Positions 1 to 6,231 are shown, counted from the first letter of the stretch. The stretch: 8,196 nt of DNA from Bradyrhizobiaceae bacterium (GCA_016793685.1 JAEULX010000032.1:1-8196); one strand, 5' to 3'. The notes: a model not told the origin generated them from the letters alone. Numbers and translations: made by a program.

Positions 1-27
1 TGAACCGAACCGCGCGGGTCACATCTG

Positions 28-45
28 CGGTCATGAAACTGTAAC
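28..45 (+). promoter_or_regulatory. Pho box (PhoB operator) upstream of the alkaline phosphatase
   Basis: The 18 bases CGGTCATGAAACTGTAAC consist of two 7-bp half-sites, CGGTCAT and CTGTAAC, separated by the 4-bp A-rich spacer GAAA. This is the architecture of the PhoB box (CTGTCAT, 4 bp, CTGTCAT-like), with mismatches at position 2 of the first half and in the second half. A further GTCA core at 18-21 lies one helical turn upstream, at 12 rather than 11 bp. The box ends 48 bp before the phosphatase start, a usual distance. A clear sigma70 -10 is not evident; TAGGAC at 56-61 has the right spacing but is a poor match. The inference is phosphate-starvation induction of the downstream gene. Confidence 0.75.
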
Positions 46-93
46 TTCGAGGCCGTAGGACCCCACTCGTTTACCTACAAATTGGAGGTCGCC

Positions 94-1842
94 ATGCTTC
101 GGCCGCTCGCGCTCGGCGCTGCGCTCGGCGCACTGTCCTGCTTCGCCACGCCCGCCACGGCGCAGACCATTTACCCGCTCGACCGGGCGGAAATTCTCGC
201 CGGCAGTAAATTCGACCTGAAGGTCGAGTTTCCTGACGCCCCCGCGGCGGCCGCGACCAAGGTCACCATCAACGGCGAGGACGCCGCCAAAGTCCTCGGC
301 AAGCCGGCGGCGTTCACCGAGAAGGAAGACGGCGCAAACCATTCGGCCTATTGGATTCGCGACGCCGTGCTCGCCAAGCCGGGCCGCTACACCATCGAAG
401 CGGCGGCCGGCGACCGCAAGGCGAGCGTCACGTGGGAGGTGTTCGACACCGCCGGCGGCGGCAAGGCCAAGAACGTCATTCTGTTCATCGGCGACGGCCT
501 GACCACCGCCCATCGCACCGCCGCCCGCATCCTGTCGAAAGGCCTGGTCGAGGGCCGCTATGGCGGCGACCTCGCCATGGACGACATGCCGCACATGGCG
601 CTGGTCTCGACCTCCGGCACCGACTCCGTCGTGACCGACAGCGCCAACAGCATGTCGGCGTACACGACCGGCCACAAGTCCTGCGTCAACGCGCTCGGCG
701 TCTATTGCTCGGCGAGCAAGGACAACCTCGCCCATCCGAAGGCGGAAACGATCTCCGAACTCGTCAAGCGCAGCCGCGGCATGGCGGTCGGCGTCGTCAC
801 CAATACGGAGATCGAGGACGCGACCCCGGCAGGCATGGTGGCGCACACGCGCCGCCGCGCCGATTACGACAACATCGTCGACATGTTCTATACGGTGAAG
901 CCGGAGGTTATTCTCGGCGGCGGTTCGCCCCATTTCCTGCCGAAATCGACGCCGGGATCGAAGCGCGCCGATGACGTCGACTACATCAAGAAATTCGAAG
1001 ACGCAGGCTATAAGTTCGTGACGTCCAAGTCCGAGCTGGCCGCCGCGAACGGCGCGCCGAAGCTGCTCGGCCTGTTCAACACGGGCAATATCGACGGCGC
1101 GCTCGATCGTTTCTTTCTCAAGAAGGGCACGGTCGCCAAGTTTCCGGATCAACCCGACCTGACCGACCAGGTGCGCGCCGCCCTCGACGTGCTGTCGAAG
1201 AACGACAAGGGCTTCGTCCTGATGGTGGAGTCCGGCCGCATCGACAAGTACAGCCATTCGCTCGACTGGGAGCGGGCGGTCTACGACACGATCATGCTCG
1301 ATAACGCGATCAAGGTGGCGAAGGATTTCGCCGCCAAGCGCGACGACACCCTGATCGTCGTGGTGGCCGATCACGCTCATCCGGTCTCGATCATCGGCAC
1401 CTATGACGACGATCGCCCGGGCCAGCGCCTCCGCGACAAGCTCGGCGTCTACCAGGATTCCAAGGTCCCGAATTATCCGGCTCCGAATCCGGATGGCTAT
1501 CCCGAGAAAGTCGACGTGTCGCGCCGCCTCGCCTTCATGTTCGGCTCGTACCCGGACTATTGCGATACCGGCCATCCCTATATGGACGGCGAGAATGTCC
1601 CGGCCGTGCGCGGCACCGGTAACGACTACGTCGCCAACGAAGCCTATTGCAATTTCCCCGGCGCCGCGCGGCGGGCCGGTAATCTGCCCGGGTCGGCGCC
1701 GCAAGGCGTGCACTCCGCCGACGACGTCGTGCTTACGGCGAGCGGGCCGGGCGCCGAGCTATTCCGCGGACGCATCGACAACACGCGCGTATTCCGCAAT
1801 ATGGTGACTGCATTGGGCCTCACCCCTGCGAACGGCGAGTGA
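94..1842 (+). CDS. Secreted alkaline phosphatase, E. coli PhoA-like (PF00245)
   Basis: This 582-residue phosphomonoesterase releases phosphate from organic esters in the periplasm or outside the cell. The ATG at 94 is chosen because GGAGG at 84-88 sits 5 nt before it and it begins a clean Sec signal peptide, cleaved near ATAQA-type residues 22-24 (TAQ/TIYP). A TTG at 82 is in frame but lies in front of that ribosome site. Residues about 25-120 look like a beta-rich, Ig-like N-terminal module. The catalytic domain follows, with Asp134 (FIGDG), nucleophile Ser183 in VTDSANS, Thr244 in DATPAG, Glu379/Asp384/His388 (ESGRIDKYSH), Asp426-His427 (ADHAH) and His540 (GVHSADD). These correspond to E. 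coli D51, S102, T155, E322/D327/H331, D369/H370 and H412, so both zinc sites and the magnesium site appear intact. It is longer than the 471-residue E. coli enzyme because of the N-terminal module and an insertion of about 70 residues between His427 and His540. A Pho box lies upstream. Confidence 0.95.
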   Translation: MLRPLALGAALGALSCFATPATAQTIYPLDRAEILAGSKFDLKVEFPDAPAAAATKVTINGEDAAKVLGKPAAFTEKEDGANHSAYWIRDAVLAKPGRYTIEAAAGDRKASVTWEVFDTAGGGKAKNVILFIGDGLTTAHRTAARILSKGLVEGRYGGDLAMDDMPHMALVSTSGTDSVVTDSANSMSAYTTGHKSCVNALGVYCSASKDNLAHPKAETISELVKRSRGMAVGVVTNTEIEDATPAGMVAHTRRRADYDNIVDMFYTVKPEVILGGGSPHFLPKSTPGSKRADDVDYIKKFEDAGYKFVTSKSELAAANGAPKLLGLFNTGNIDGALDRFFLKKGTVAKFPDQPDLTDQVRAALDVLSKNDKGFVLMVESGRIDKYSHSLDWERAVYDTIMLDNAIKVAKDFAAKRDDTLIVVVADHAHPVSIIGTYDDDRPGQRLRDKLGVYQDSKVPNYPAPNPDGYPEKVDVSRRLAFMFGSYPDYCDTGHPYMDGENVPAVRGTGNDYVANEAYCNFPGAARRAGNLPGSAPQGVHSADDVVLTASGPGAELFRGRIDNTRVFRNMVTALGLTPANGE

Positions 1843-1864
1843 GGTCGCCTACAGGCTGCTGCGA

Positions 1865-1887
1865 GCACGGACGCCGATTGTCCGTGC
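1865..1887 (+). other. Perfect hairpin between the phosphatase and the Tat-CxxC gene
   Basis: GCACGGAC at 1865-1872 and GTCCGTGC at 1880-1887 form a perfect 8-bp stem with a 7-nt loop. It starts 22 nt after the phosphatase stop. No T-tract follows, so it is not a classical terminator. It could stabilise the 3' end of the phosphatase message, attenuate read-through, or mark a Rho-dependent end. It also makes GTG 1888, directly at its foot, an unlikely start for the next gene. Confidence 0.5.
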
Positions 1888-1911
1888 GTGCCTGGGTGTT
1901 CCGAGGAAGAG

Positions 1912-2394
1912 GTGGTTCACGGTCTTCGCGCCCGACTACAGACCGCCACCCGGCGTGATCTTCTGCGTCACGCCGGGAGTGCCGCAATCGCGATTGCGCT
2001 GAGCCGGCCCGCCGCCGCTACGGCGCTGACGCCGCTCACCTTCGAGCAACTCTACAAGAGCATCGGGGTGCGTGGCCTGCAGTTCTCCGACCTCGTGTTG
2101 GCCCTGAAAGGCCAGATGGTCGTGATGCACGGCTACATGGCCCCGCCGCTCAAGGCCGAAAGCAAGTTCTTCGTCCTCACGCGCGAGCCGATGGCGATCT
2201 GCCCGTTTTGCCAGTCGGACGCCGACTGGCCGTCCGACATCGTCGTGGTCTATCTCGACCGGGCGACGCCGATGATCGACGGCGGCGAAGCGGTCGCGGT
2301 GCGCGGCCGCCTCGAGGTCGGCTCGGCGACCGACGACGCGACCGGGTTCGTCAGCCAAATTCGGATCGTCGATGCGGTCGTCCGACGTATATGA
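1912..2394 (+). CDS. Tat-exported periplasmic protein with a CxxC motif, partner of the downstream ABC transporter
   Basis: This is a 160-residue protein of unproven function. GTG 1912 is preferred because GAGGA lies 4 nt upstream; GTG 1888 would add 8 residues but has no ribosome site and touches a hairpin. Residues 13-38 form a twin-arginine signal (TRRDLL, then the hydrophobic stretch AGSAAIAIALS and AAATA). The mature part is small and beta-rich, with one CPFC motif (Cys97, Cys100) followed by acidic and Trp residues, and ends in GFVSQIRIVDA. The cysteine pair could bind a metal or form a redox disulfide. Its size, GYM.PP and G.L..G pattern recall DUF3299 proteins such as ZrgE that accompany FtsX-like permeases, but that assignment is tentative. 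Its last 23 bases overlap the ATPase gene, which points to one transcript and a shared job. Confidence 0.7.
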   Translation: MVHGLRARLQTATRRDLLRHAGSAAIAIALSRPAAATALTPLTFEQLYKSIGVRGLQFSDLVLALKGQMVVMHGYMAPPLKAESKFFVLTREPMAICPFCQSDADWPSDIVVVYLDRATPMIDGGEAVAVRGRLEVGSATDDATGFVSQIRIVDAVVRRI

Positions 2395-3097
2395 GAGCGC
2401 GGCGGCGCCCTCCCGCCTCAGCATCGAACGCCTCGGCGTCGATCGCGTCGAGGCAGGCCGCGTAGCCGGCGCGATCCTCAGCGACATCGACTTCACGCTC
2501 GAGCCCGGCGCGACGGCCGCCGTCACCGGCCCATCGGGCGCAGGCAAGACCACGCTCCTGTACGCGATCGCTGGCCTGGTGCGCCCCGATCGCGGCGCCG
2601 TGCGCTGGGGCGGCGGCGATGTCGCTGCCTGGCCCGAGCGGCGGCGGGACCGCTGGCGGCGCGACGCAGTCGGTCTCGTGTTTCAGGACTTCCAGCTGTT
2701 TCCCGAACTGGGCGTGGTGGACAATATCCTGCTGCCGACGCGGTTCGACCGCATGCGCACCCCGGCGGCGCTGCGCGAACGCGCCCGCGCGCTGGCCGAA
2801 CGGGTCGGCGTCGCCGCGGCGACCGCGCGCGCCGGCGTGCTCTCGCGCGGCGAACAGCAGCGGGTCGCGGTGGCGCGCGCGCTCATCCGCCGCCCTGCCC
2901 TGCTGCTCGCCGACGAGCCGACCGCAAGCCTCGATCCGGAGAACGGCGCGCGAGTCGCCGACGCACTGCTGGAGATGGCGAGCAAGGCGCGCGCGACGCT
3001 GCTGATCGTGTCGCATGATCCCGCCTTGCTCGCGCGCGTCGGCACGATCTACCGGCTCGAGGCGGGCCGGCTCGCGACAGCGGAGCATGCATCATGA
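2372..3097 (+). CDS. ABC transporter ATP-binding protein, LolD/MacB type
   Basis: This 241-residue cytoplasmic ATPase powers the permease encoded next to it. All nucleotide-binding motifs are present: Walker A GPSGAGKTT (residues 53-61, Lys59), Q-loop FQD (Gln105), signature LSRGEQQR (157-164, with Arg replacing the first Gly of LSGGQ), Walker B LLLADEP (Asp181, Glu182) and H-loop SHD (His215). The short single-domain form and the FtsX-like partner place it in the LolD/MacB/FtsE group, which works as mechanotransmitters or exporters rather than binding-protein importers. ATG 2372 is the first usable start; it overlaps the previous gene by 23 nt and has only a weak ribosome site, suggesting coupled translation. 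Its stop shares ATGA (3094-3097) with the permease start. The substrate cannot be read from this protein. Confidence 0.93.
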   Translation: MRSSDVYESAAAPSRLSIERLGVDRVEAGRVAGAILSDIDFTLEPGATAAVTGPSGAGKTTLLYAIAGLVRPDRGAVRWGGGDVAAWPERRRDRWRRDAVGLVFQDFQLFPELGVVDNILLPTRFDRMRTPAALRERARALAERVGVAAATARAGVLSRGEQQRVAVARALIRRPALLLADEPTASLDPENGARVADALLEMASKARATLLIVSHDPALLARVGTIYRLEAGRLATAEHAS

Positions 3098-4332
3098 ACC
3101 CATGGCCGGTCGTGCTCGCCGATCTGCGCGCCCTGCGCTGGGTGGCGTGGATCGCGCCCCTGCTCGTTGCGATCGCGGTGTCTGTCGGCGTTGCCTTGAG
3201 CGCGCAGGAACGCGGCTTGCGGCAGGCGACGGCGCAAGCGGCGAGCGACTTCGATCTGCTGATCGGCGCGCCCGGAAGCCAGACGCAACTGGTGCTCACG
3301 ACGGTGTATCTCCAGCCCGAGGCGCTTCCTTTGGTGAACGGCGCCGTGCTCGCTGCGCTCGCCGACGACCCGCGGGTGAAAGCGGCGGCGCCGATCGCAT
3401 TTGGCGATGTCTCGCGCGGCTATCCCATCGTCGGCACGACGGCGGCATTCGCCACCCGGTGGGGACGCATCAAGCCATCCGAGGGGCGCATCTTCGCGCG
3501 GGAGGGCGAGGCCGTGGCGGGAGCGGACGTCAAGCTCGCCATCGGCGATGCGATCACGCCGTCCCACGCCCATGCCGGCCAGCGCCATCCCTTCGGCATC
3601 GAGAGCCTCGAGGAAGCGCGTCACCGCCATGAAGGCGTGCGCTACACCGTGGTCGGCCGCCTGCCGCGTTCCGGCACGCCGTGGGACCGCGCAATCCTCG
3701 TCCCGGTCGAGAGCGTGTGGGAGACCCACGGTCTCGGCAACGGCCATGCCGCCGAGGAAAGCCCCATCGGGCCGCCGTTCGACGGCGCCCGCGTACCGGG
3801 CGTGCCGGCGATCGTCGTCAAGCCGAACACGGTCGCCGACGCCTATGTGCTGCGCGGCCAATACCGGCAAGGAGGAACGATGGCGTTCTTCCCCGCCGAG
3901 GTGCTGGTCTCCGTCTACCGTACCTTGGGCGACGTGCGCGACGTGCTCCTCGTCGCCGCCATCCTCAACGATGTCGTCGTGTTCGCGGCGGTGGCTATAC
4001 TCCTGCTCGCGCTTTCCGGGCTGCGGCGGCGCCGCTATGCGGTGCTGCGCGCGCTCGGCGCTTCGCGCTTCTATGTCGTGCTGACGGCGTGGCTCGGTGC
4101 GGTCGCGATCCTGGCGGCTGGATGCGCTGCGGGGCTCGTGCTTGCCCAACTCACCTCGCTCGCCGTCATCCGCTTGATCGAGGCGCGCACCGGCTTGGCG
4201 CTGCCGGCGGCGATCGAGATTCCGGATGCACTGCCGATCGCAGCCCTGATGGCGCTCGGAAGCCTGTTCGCGCTCATGCCGGCGCTCGCCGCCTTTCGCA
4301 TTCCGGTCGCCGACGCTTTGCGGCACGGCTGA
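3094..4332 (+). CDS. FtsX/MacB-like ABC permease with histidine-rich periplasmic segment
   Basis: This is a 412-residue inner-membrane permease. The topology is the FtsX/MacB pattern: one N-terminal helix (about residues 15-35), a periplasmic domain of about 240 residues, then three C-terminal helices (about 285-310, 326-352 and 378-402). A positively charged GLRRRRYAVLRALGAS segment between helices 2 and 3 is the usual coupling region facing the ATPase. Residues 158-179 hold five histidines (158, 160, 165, 177, 179) in a loop just before a VVGRLPRSGTPWDRAI stretch that I recall from permeases linked to DUF3299/ZrgA-type metal systems; this suggests, but does not prove, metal binding. The start has GGAG at 3082-3085, 8 nt ahead of ATG 3094, and overlaps the ATPase stop by 4 nt. 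Alternatives are lipoprotein release (LolCE-like) or efflux. Confidence 0.88.
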   Translation: MNPWPVVLADLRALRWVAWIAPLLVAIAVSVGVALSAQERGLRQATAQAASDFDLLIGAPGSQTQLVLTTVYLQPEALPLVNGAVLAALADDPRVKAAAPIAFGDVSRGYPIVGTTAAFATRWGRIKPSEGRIFAREGEAVAGADVKLAIGDAITPSHAHAGQRHPFGIESLEEARHRHEGVRYTVVGRLPRSGTPWDRAILVPVESVWETHGLGNGHAAEESPIGPPFDGARVPGVPAIVVKPNTVADAYVLRGQYRQGGTMAFFPAEVLVSVYRTLGDVRDVLLVAAILNDVVVFAAVAILLLALSGLRRRRYAVLRALGASRFYVVLTAWLGAVAILAAGCAAGLVLAQLTSLAVIRLIEARTGLALPAAIEIPDALPIAALMALGSLFALMPALAAFRIPVADALRHG

Positions 4333-4340
4333 ACGGCGTT

Positions 4341-4389
4341 CTGCAGCGGCGAAGTCCGGCGCCGAGAGCCGCCGCGCTGCAGCAGTTTT
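4341..4389 (+). terminator. Probable terminator of the ABC operon
   Basis: CTGCAGC at 4341-4347 pairs with GCTGCAG at 4376-4382, and CGGC/GCCG pairs can extend the stem inward with a small bulge. TTTT follows at 4386-4389, three bases after the stem. It begins 8 nt after the permease stop. The stem is imperfect and its loop is long and GC-rich, so the exact fold is uncertain. Confidence 0.45.
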
Positions 4390-4537
4390 CATTGAACAAA
4401 AACCGGTCAGATCGCCTCATATTCGTTCGCGCTATTGGCGGCCCGTGAGCCGAATTGCTTGAGCCAATTGTGCAATCGCCGTGGCGCAAAAATTGCCTAT
4501 TCGCCATAAGGGCTATCCGGATCTGCCCATCCGGACA

Positions 4538-4661
4538 GCGTCGGAAATCGGTGAAGTTCAATTCGGGATTTGCACACCCGAACGGCGCCGTAGGCGGTGC
4601 AATTCAATTCGGGATTTGCATGATCGTGGCGGCGTCGGAATCGGTGCAGTTCAACCGGGGG
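4538..4661. repeat. 47-bp tandem repeat, about 2.6 diverged copies
   Basis: Units begin at 4538 (gcgtcggaaatcgg...), 4585 (gcgccgtaggcgg...) and 4632 (gcgtcggaatcgg...), each 47 bp apart. The 18-bp core TTCAATTCGGGATTTGCA is identical in units 1 (4557-4574) and 2 (4603-4620). Unit 3 shares the left half, with GTTCAACCGGGGG in the core position, so the ribosome-binding site of the next gene lies within the third unit. Unit 1 carries one extra A, which shifts its core by one base. Confidence 0.8.
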
Positions 4662-4672
4662 AACCGATACCC

Positions 4673-5110
4673 ATGCTCGAAGTCAAAGTCGCCCGCATCT
4701 ATCGAGAAACGCTGACCGTCACTGAAGAAAAGGAGGTCGGCGCGAGCGATATCACCGAGCAGGTCAAGCAGATCGTCAAGCGCTCGCGGATCAACGACGG
4801 GTTCGTGCAGGTGTTTGCCGTCGGCTCGACCGCTGCGATTATTTCGATCGAGTTCGAAGAAGGCTTGATGCTCGACCTCAAGGACGCATTGAGGAGACTG
4901 GTCCCGCGGGATCTCAATTATTATCACGGGCGCACCTGGCAGGACGGCAATGCGCATGCGCATTTGCGTGCGACGCTGCTCGGCCCGCAACTCTTGGTGC
5001 CCGTGTCGAACGGCAGCCCGGATTTGGGAACCTGGCAGCAGATCGCCTGCGTCAATCTCGACAGCCGCACGCGCGACCGCCAGATCATCGTCACCGCCTT
5101 CGGCGATTGA
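4673..5110 (+). CDS. yjbQ: YjbQ family protein (UPF0047)
   Basis: This is a 145-residue cytoplasmic protein of the YjbQ/UPF0047 family, often annotated as 'secondary thiamine-phosphate synthase enzyme' because some members complement thiE loss; the physiological role is unsettled. The family pattern is clear: FVQVFAVGSTAAI (residues about 44-56), EEGLMLDLKDALRRLVP, YYHG (His85), WQDGNAHAHLRATLLG (Asn93, His95, His97), LLVPVSNG, LGTWQQI and the closing R.R.I.V.AFGD. The His of the HTSA/HTTA motif seen in E. coli YjbQ is Gly51 here (GST), which I recall from a sizeable subgroup. ATG 4673 is chosen: GGGGGA at 4657-4662 is 10 nt upstream and the protein begins as family members do. It stands alone, convergent with rpsI. 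Confidence 0.9.
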   Translation: MLEVKVARIYRETLTVTEEKEVGASDITEQVKQIVKRSRINDGFVQVFAVGSTAAIISIEFEEGLMLDLKDALRRLVPRDLNYYHGRTWQDGNAHAHLRATLLGPQLLVPVSNGSPDLGTWQQIACVNLDSRTRDRQIIVTAFGD

Positions 5111-5131
5111 CCGCGGTTTTCGGCGATTGAC
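5099..5131. repeat. 13-bp direct repeat across the yjbQ stop
   Basis: TTCGGCGATTGAC occurs at 5099-5111, containing the last codons and stop of yjbQ, and again at 5119-5131, 20 bp later. The second copy lies outside the gene and is not in frame with the first. It looks like a small local duplication. Confidence 0.7.
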
Positions 5132-5186
5132 GCTCGCTAAGCGAGCCGGCCGGAGCGCAGCGGATGTATCCGATGCAGTCCGGCCG
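5132..5186 (+). terminator. Hairpins after yjbQ, possible terminator
   Basis: Two structures follow the yjbQ stop. GCTCGC (5132-5137) pairs with GCGAGC (5141-5146) around TAA. CGGCCGGA (5147-5154) pairs perfectly with TCCGGCCG (5179-5186), enclosing a second small stem CGGAT-GT-ATCCG (5161-5172). No T-run follows, so intrinsic termination is not certain; the location in a convergent gap makes an end-of-transcript role the best guess, possibly for both strands. Confidence 0.4.
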
Positions 5187-5240
5187 CTCCACAAGATGAG
5201 TCCTGCCCGACCGCAGCCAGCATCGCCAGTCGAGCACGCC

Positions 5241-5272
5241 CGCAGGCTGGGCGAGAATTCGCGCAGCCTGCG
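5241..5272 (-). terminator. Strong hairpin after rpsI, possible terminator
   Basis: CGCAGGCTG (5241-5249) and CAGCCTGCG (5264-5272) form a perfect 9-bp stem, with an inner GCGA/TCGC stem of 4 bp (5251-5254 and 5259-5262) and a 4-nt loop. Read on the minus strand it begins 11 nt beyond the rpsI stop, as expected for the end of the rplM-rpsI transcript. No U-tract follows, so it may instead protect the 3' end after Rho-dependent termination. Confidence 0.5.
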
Positions 5273-5283
5273 ATCGGCGCCGA

Positions 5284-5760
5284 TCAGCGCTTGGAGAACT
5301 GGAAGGATCGCCGGGCTTTCGCGCGACCGTACTTCTTGCGCTCGACCACGCGCGAGTCGCGGGTCAGGAATCCGCCGCGCTTGAGAACGGTGCGCAATTC
5401 CGGCTCGTAATAGGTCAGCGCCTTGGAAATCCCGTGGCGCACGGCCCCCGCCTGGCCCGACAGCCCGCCGCCAGCCACGGTGCACTCGACGTCGTACTGG
5501 CCGTTGCGATTGACGGCGACCAGCGGCTGCTGGATCAGCATGCGCAGGACCGGGCGCGCGAAGTAGGTTTCCGCCGTCTTGTTGTTGACCGTGATCTTGC
5601 CGGCTCCCGGCTTGATCCAGACGCGCGCGACCGCATCCTTGCGCTTGCCGGTGGCATAGGCGCGCCGGAGCTTGTCGAGCTTCTGCTCGTATTTCGGCGC
5701 CTCGGGCGCGGCCGGCTTGAGAGACGAAAGCTGATCGAGAGATTGCATGGTGTCGGCCAT
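5284..5760 (-). CDS. rpsI: 30S ribosomal protein S9
   Basis: This 158-residue protein of the small ribosomal subunit reaches the P-site tRNA with its C-terminal tail. The S9 core runs from about residue 33 (RAYATGKRKDAVARVW) through ITVNNKTAETYF, QYDV.CTVAGGGLSGQAGAVRHGISKAL and FLTRDSRVVERKKYG to the conserved terminal SKR. Family members are usually about 130 residues; the extra 30 at the N-terminus (MADTMQSLDQLSSLK...) match the extension I recall from Hyphomicrobiales S9. ATG 5760 is preferred over an in-frame GTG at 5766 because it restores that N-terminus and GGAG lies about 10 nt upstream. It follows the rplM stop by 2 nt, so the two are co-translated. Confidence 0.98.
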   Translation of the reverse strand: MADTMQSLDQLSSLKPAAPEAPKYEQKLDKLRRAYATGKRKDAVARVWIKPGAGKITVNNKTAETYFARPVLRMLIQQPLVAVNRNGQYDVECTVAGGGLSGQAGAVRHGISKALTYYEPELRTVLKRGGFLTRDSRVVERKKYGRAKARRSFQFSKR

Positions 5761-5762
5761 GG

Positions 5763-6227
5763 TCACGCGCTCCGTGCGTTCTTGCGGTTCATGGCCGCGA
5801 TATCGAGTTTTTCCGGGGTCTGGGCGGCATGCGGGTGCTCAGCCCCCGGATAGACGCGCAAATTGCCGAGCTGGCGCCGTCCGAGCGGCCCGCGCGGCAG
5901 CATCCGTTCGACCGCCTTCTCGACGATGCGCTGGGGAAACCGGCCCTCCATGATCGACTTCGCGCTGCGTTCCTTGATGCCGCCGATGAAGCCGGTGTGA
6001 TACCGATACACCTTCTGCTGCAGCTTGCGGCCGGTGAGCACCACCTTCTCCGCATTGATGATGATCACGTTGTCGCCGCAGTCGACATGGGGGGTGAAGG
6101 TCGGCTTGTGCTTGCCGCGCAGCCGCATCGCCACGATCGAAGCGAGACGCCCGACGACGAGTCCCGTCGCGTCGATCATCACCCACTTCTTCTCGACCTC
6201 GGCGGGCTTCGCCGAATAGCTCTTCAT
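5763..6227 (-). CDS. rplM: 50S ribosomal protein L13
   Basis: This 154-residue large-subunit protein is an early assembly protein that binds 23S rRNA. The family signature is present: W.MIDA.GLVVGRLAS (about residues 15-30), LRGKHKPTFTPHVDCGDNVIIINAEKV, LTGRKLQQKVYRYHTGF.GG and the ERMLPRGPLGR..L.NLRVYPG.EHPHAAQ stretch near the C-terminus. Two adjacent ATG codons lie at 6230 and 6227. The second is chosen because AAGGA is 7 nt ahead of it (4 nt for the first) and it gives the usual MKSYSAKP start. The open frame continues upstream to 6329, but that part is the untranslated leader containing a duplicated segment. It is the first gene of the rplM-rpsI operon. Confidence 0.98.
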   Translation of the reverse strand: MKSYSAKPAEVEKKWVMIDATGLVVGRLASIVAMRLRGKHKPTFTPHVDCGDNVIIINAEKVVLTGRKLQQKVYRYHTGFIGGIKERSAKSIMEGRFPQRIVEKAVERMLPRGPLGRRQLGNLRVYPGAEHPHAAQTPEKLDIAAMNRKNARSA

Positions 6228-6231
6228 CATT

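Larger units (their letters stand above)
4333..4672. other. Non-coding stretch between the permease and yjbQ
   Basis: These 340 bases have no convincing gene. They hold the probable terminator near 4341-4389, a less GC-rich segment, a short direct repeat GAGCC(G)AATTG at 4446-4456 and 4461-4470, a small hairpin CGCC-GT-GGCG inside 4472-4496 flanked by GCAAT/ATTGC, and a 47-bp tandem repeat from 4538. Reading frames that cross it change character at the yjbQ start, and their translations resemble no protein I know. I could not fix a sigma70 promoter for yjbQ here. Confidence 0.6.

Noticed and set aside
31..1713. 560-codon open frame on the minus strand opposite the phosphatase
   Set aside because: It is fully antisense to an unmistakable enzyme gene, its product is Arg/Val/Ala/Gly-rich without domains, and long antisense frames are expected in GC-rich coding DNA.
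3049..4392. 447-codon minus-strand frame opposite the permease
   Set aside because: Low-complexity Arg/Ala/Asp/His composition and no family motifs; it mirrors the permease codon bias.
4538..4661. CRISPR array
   Set aside because: The repeats are contiguous and diverged with no unique spacers, there are fewer than three clean copies, and no cas genes are nearby.
4481..4672. Upstream extension of the yjbQ reading frame by 64 codons
   Set aside because: It is encoded by the tandem repeat, resembles no YjbQ sequence, and the ATG at 4673 has its own ribosome site and gives the normal family length.
4604..5485. 293-codon minus-strand frame running from rpsI across to yjbQ
   Set aside because: It overlaps two confidently assigned genes in other frames, and its product has no recognisable fold.
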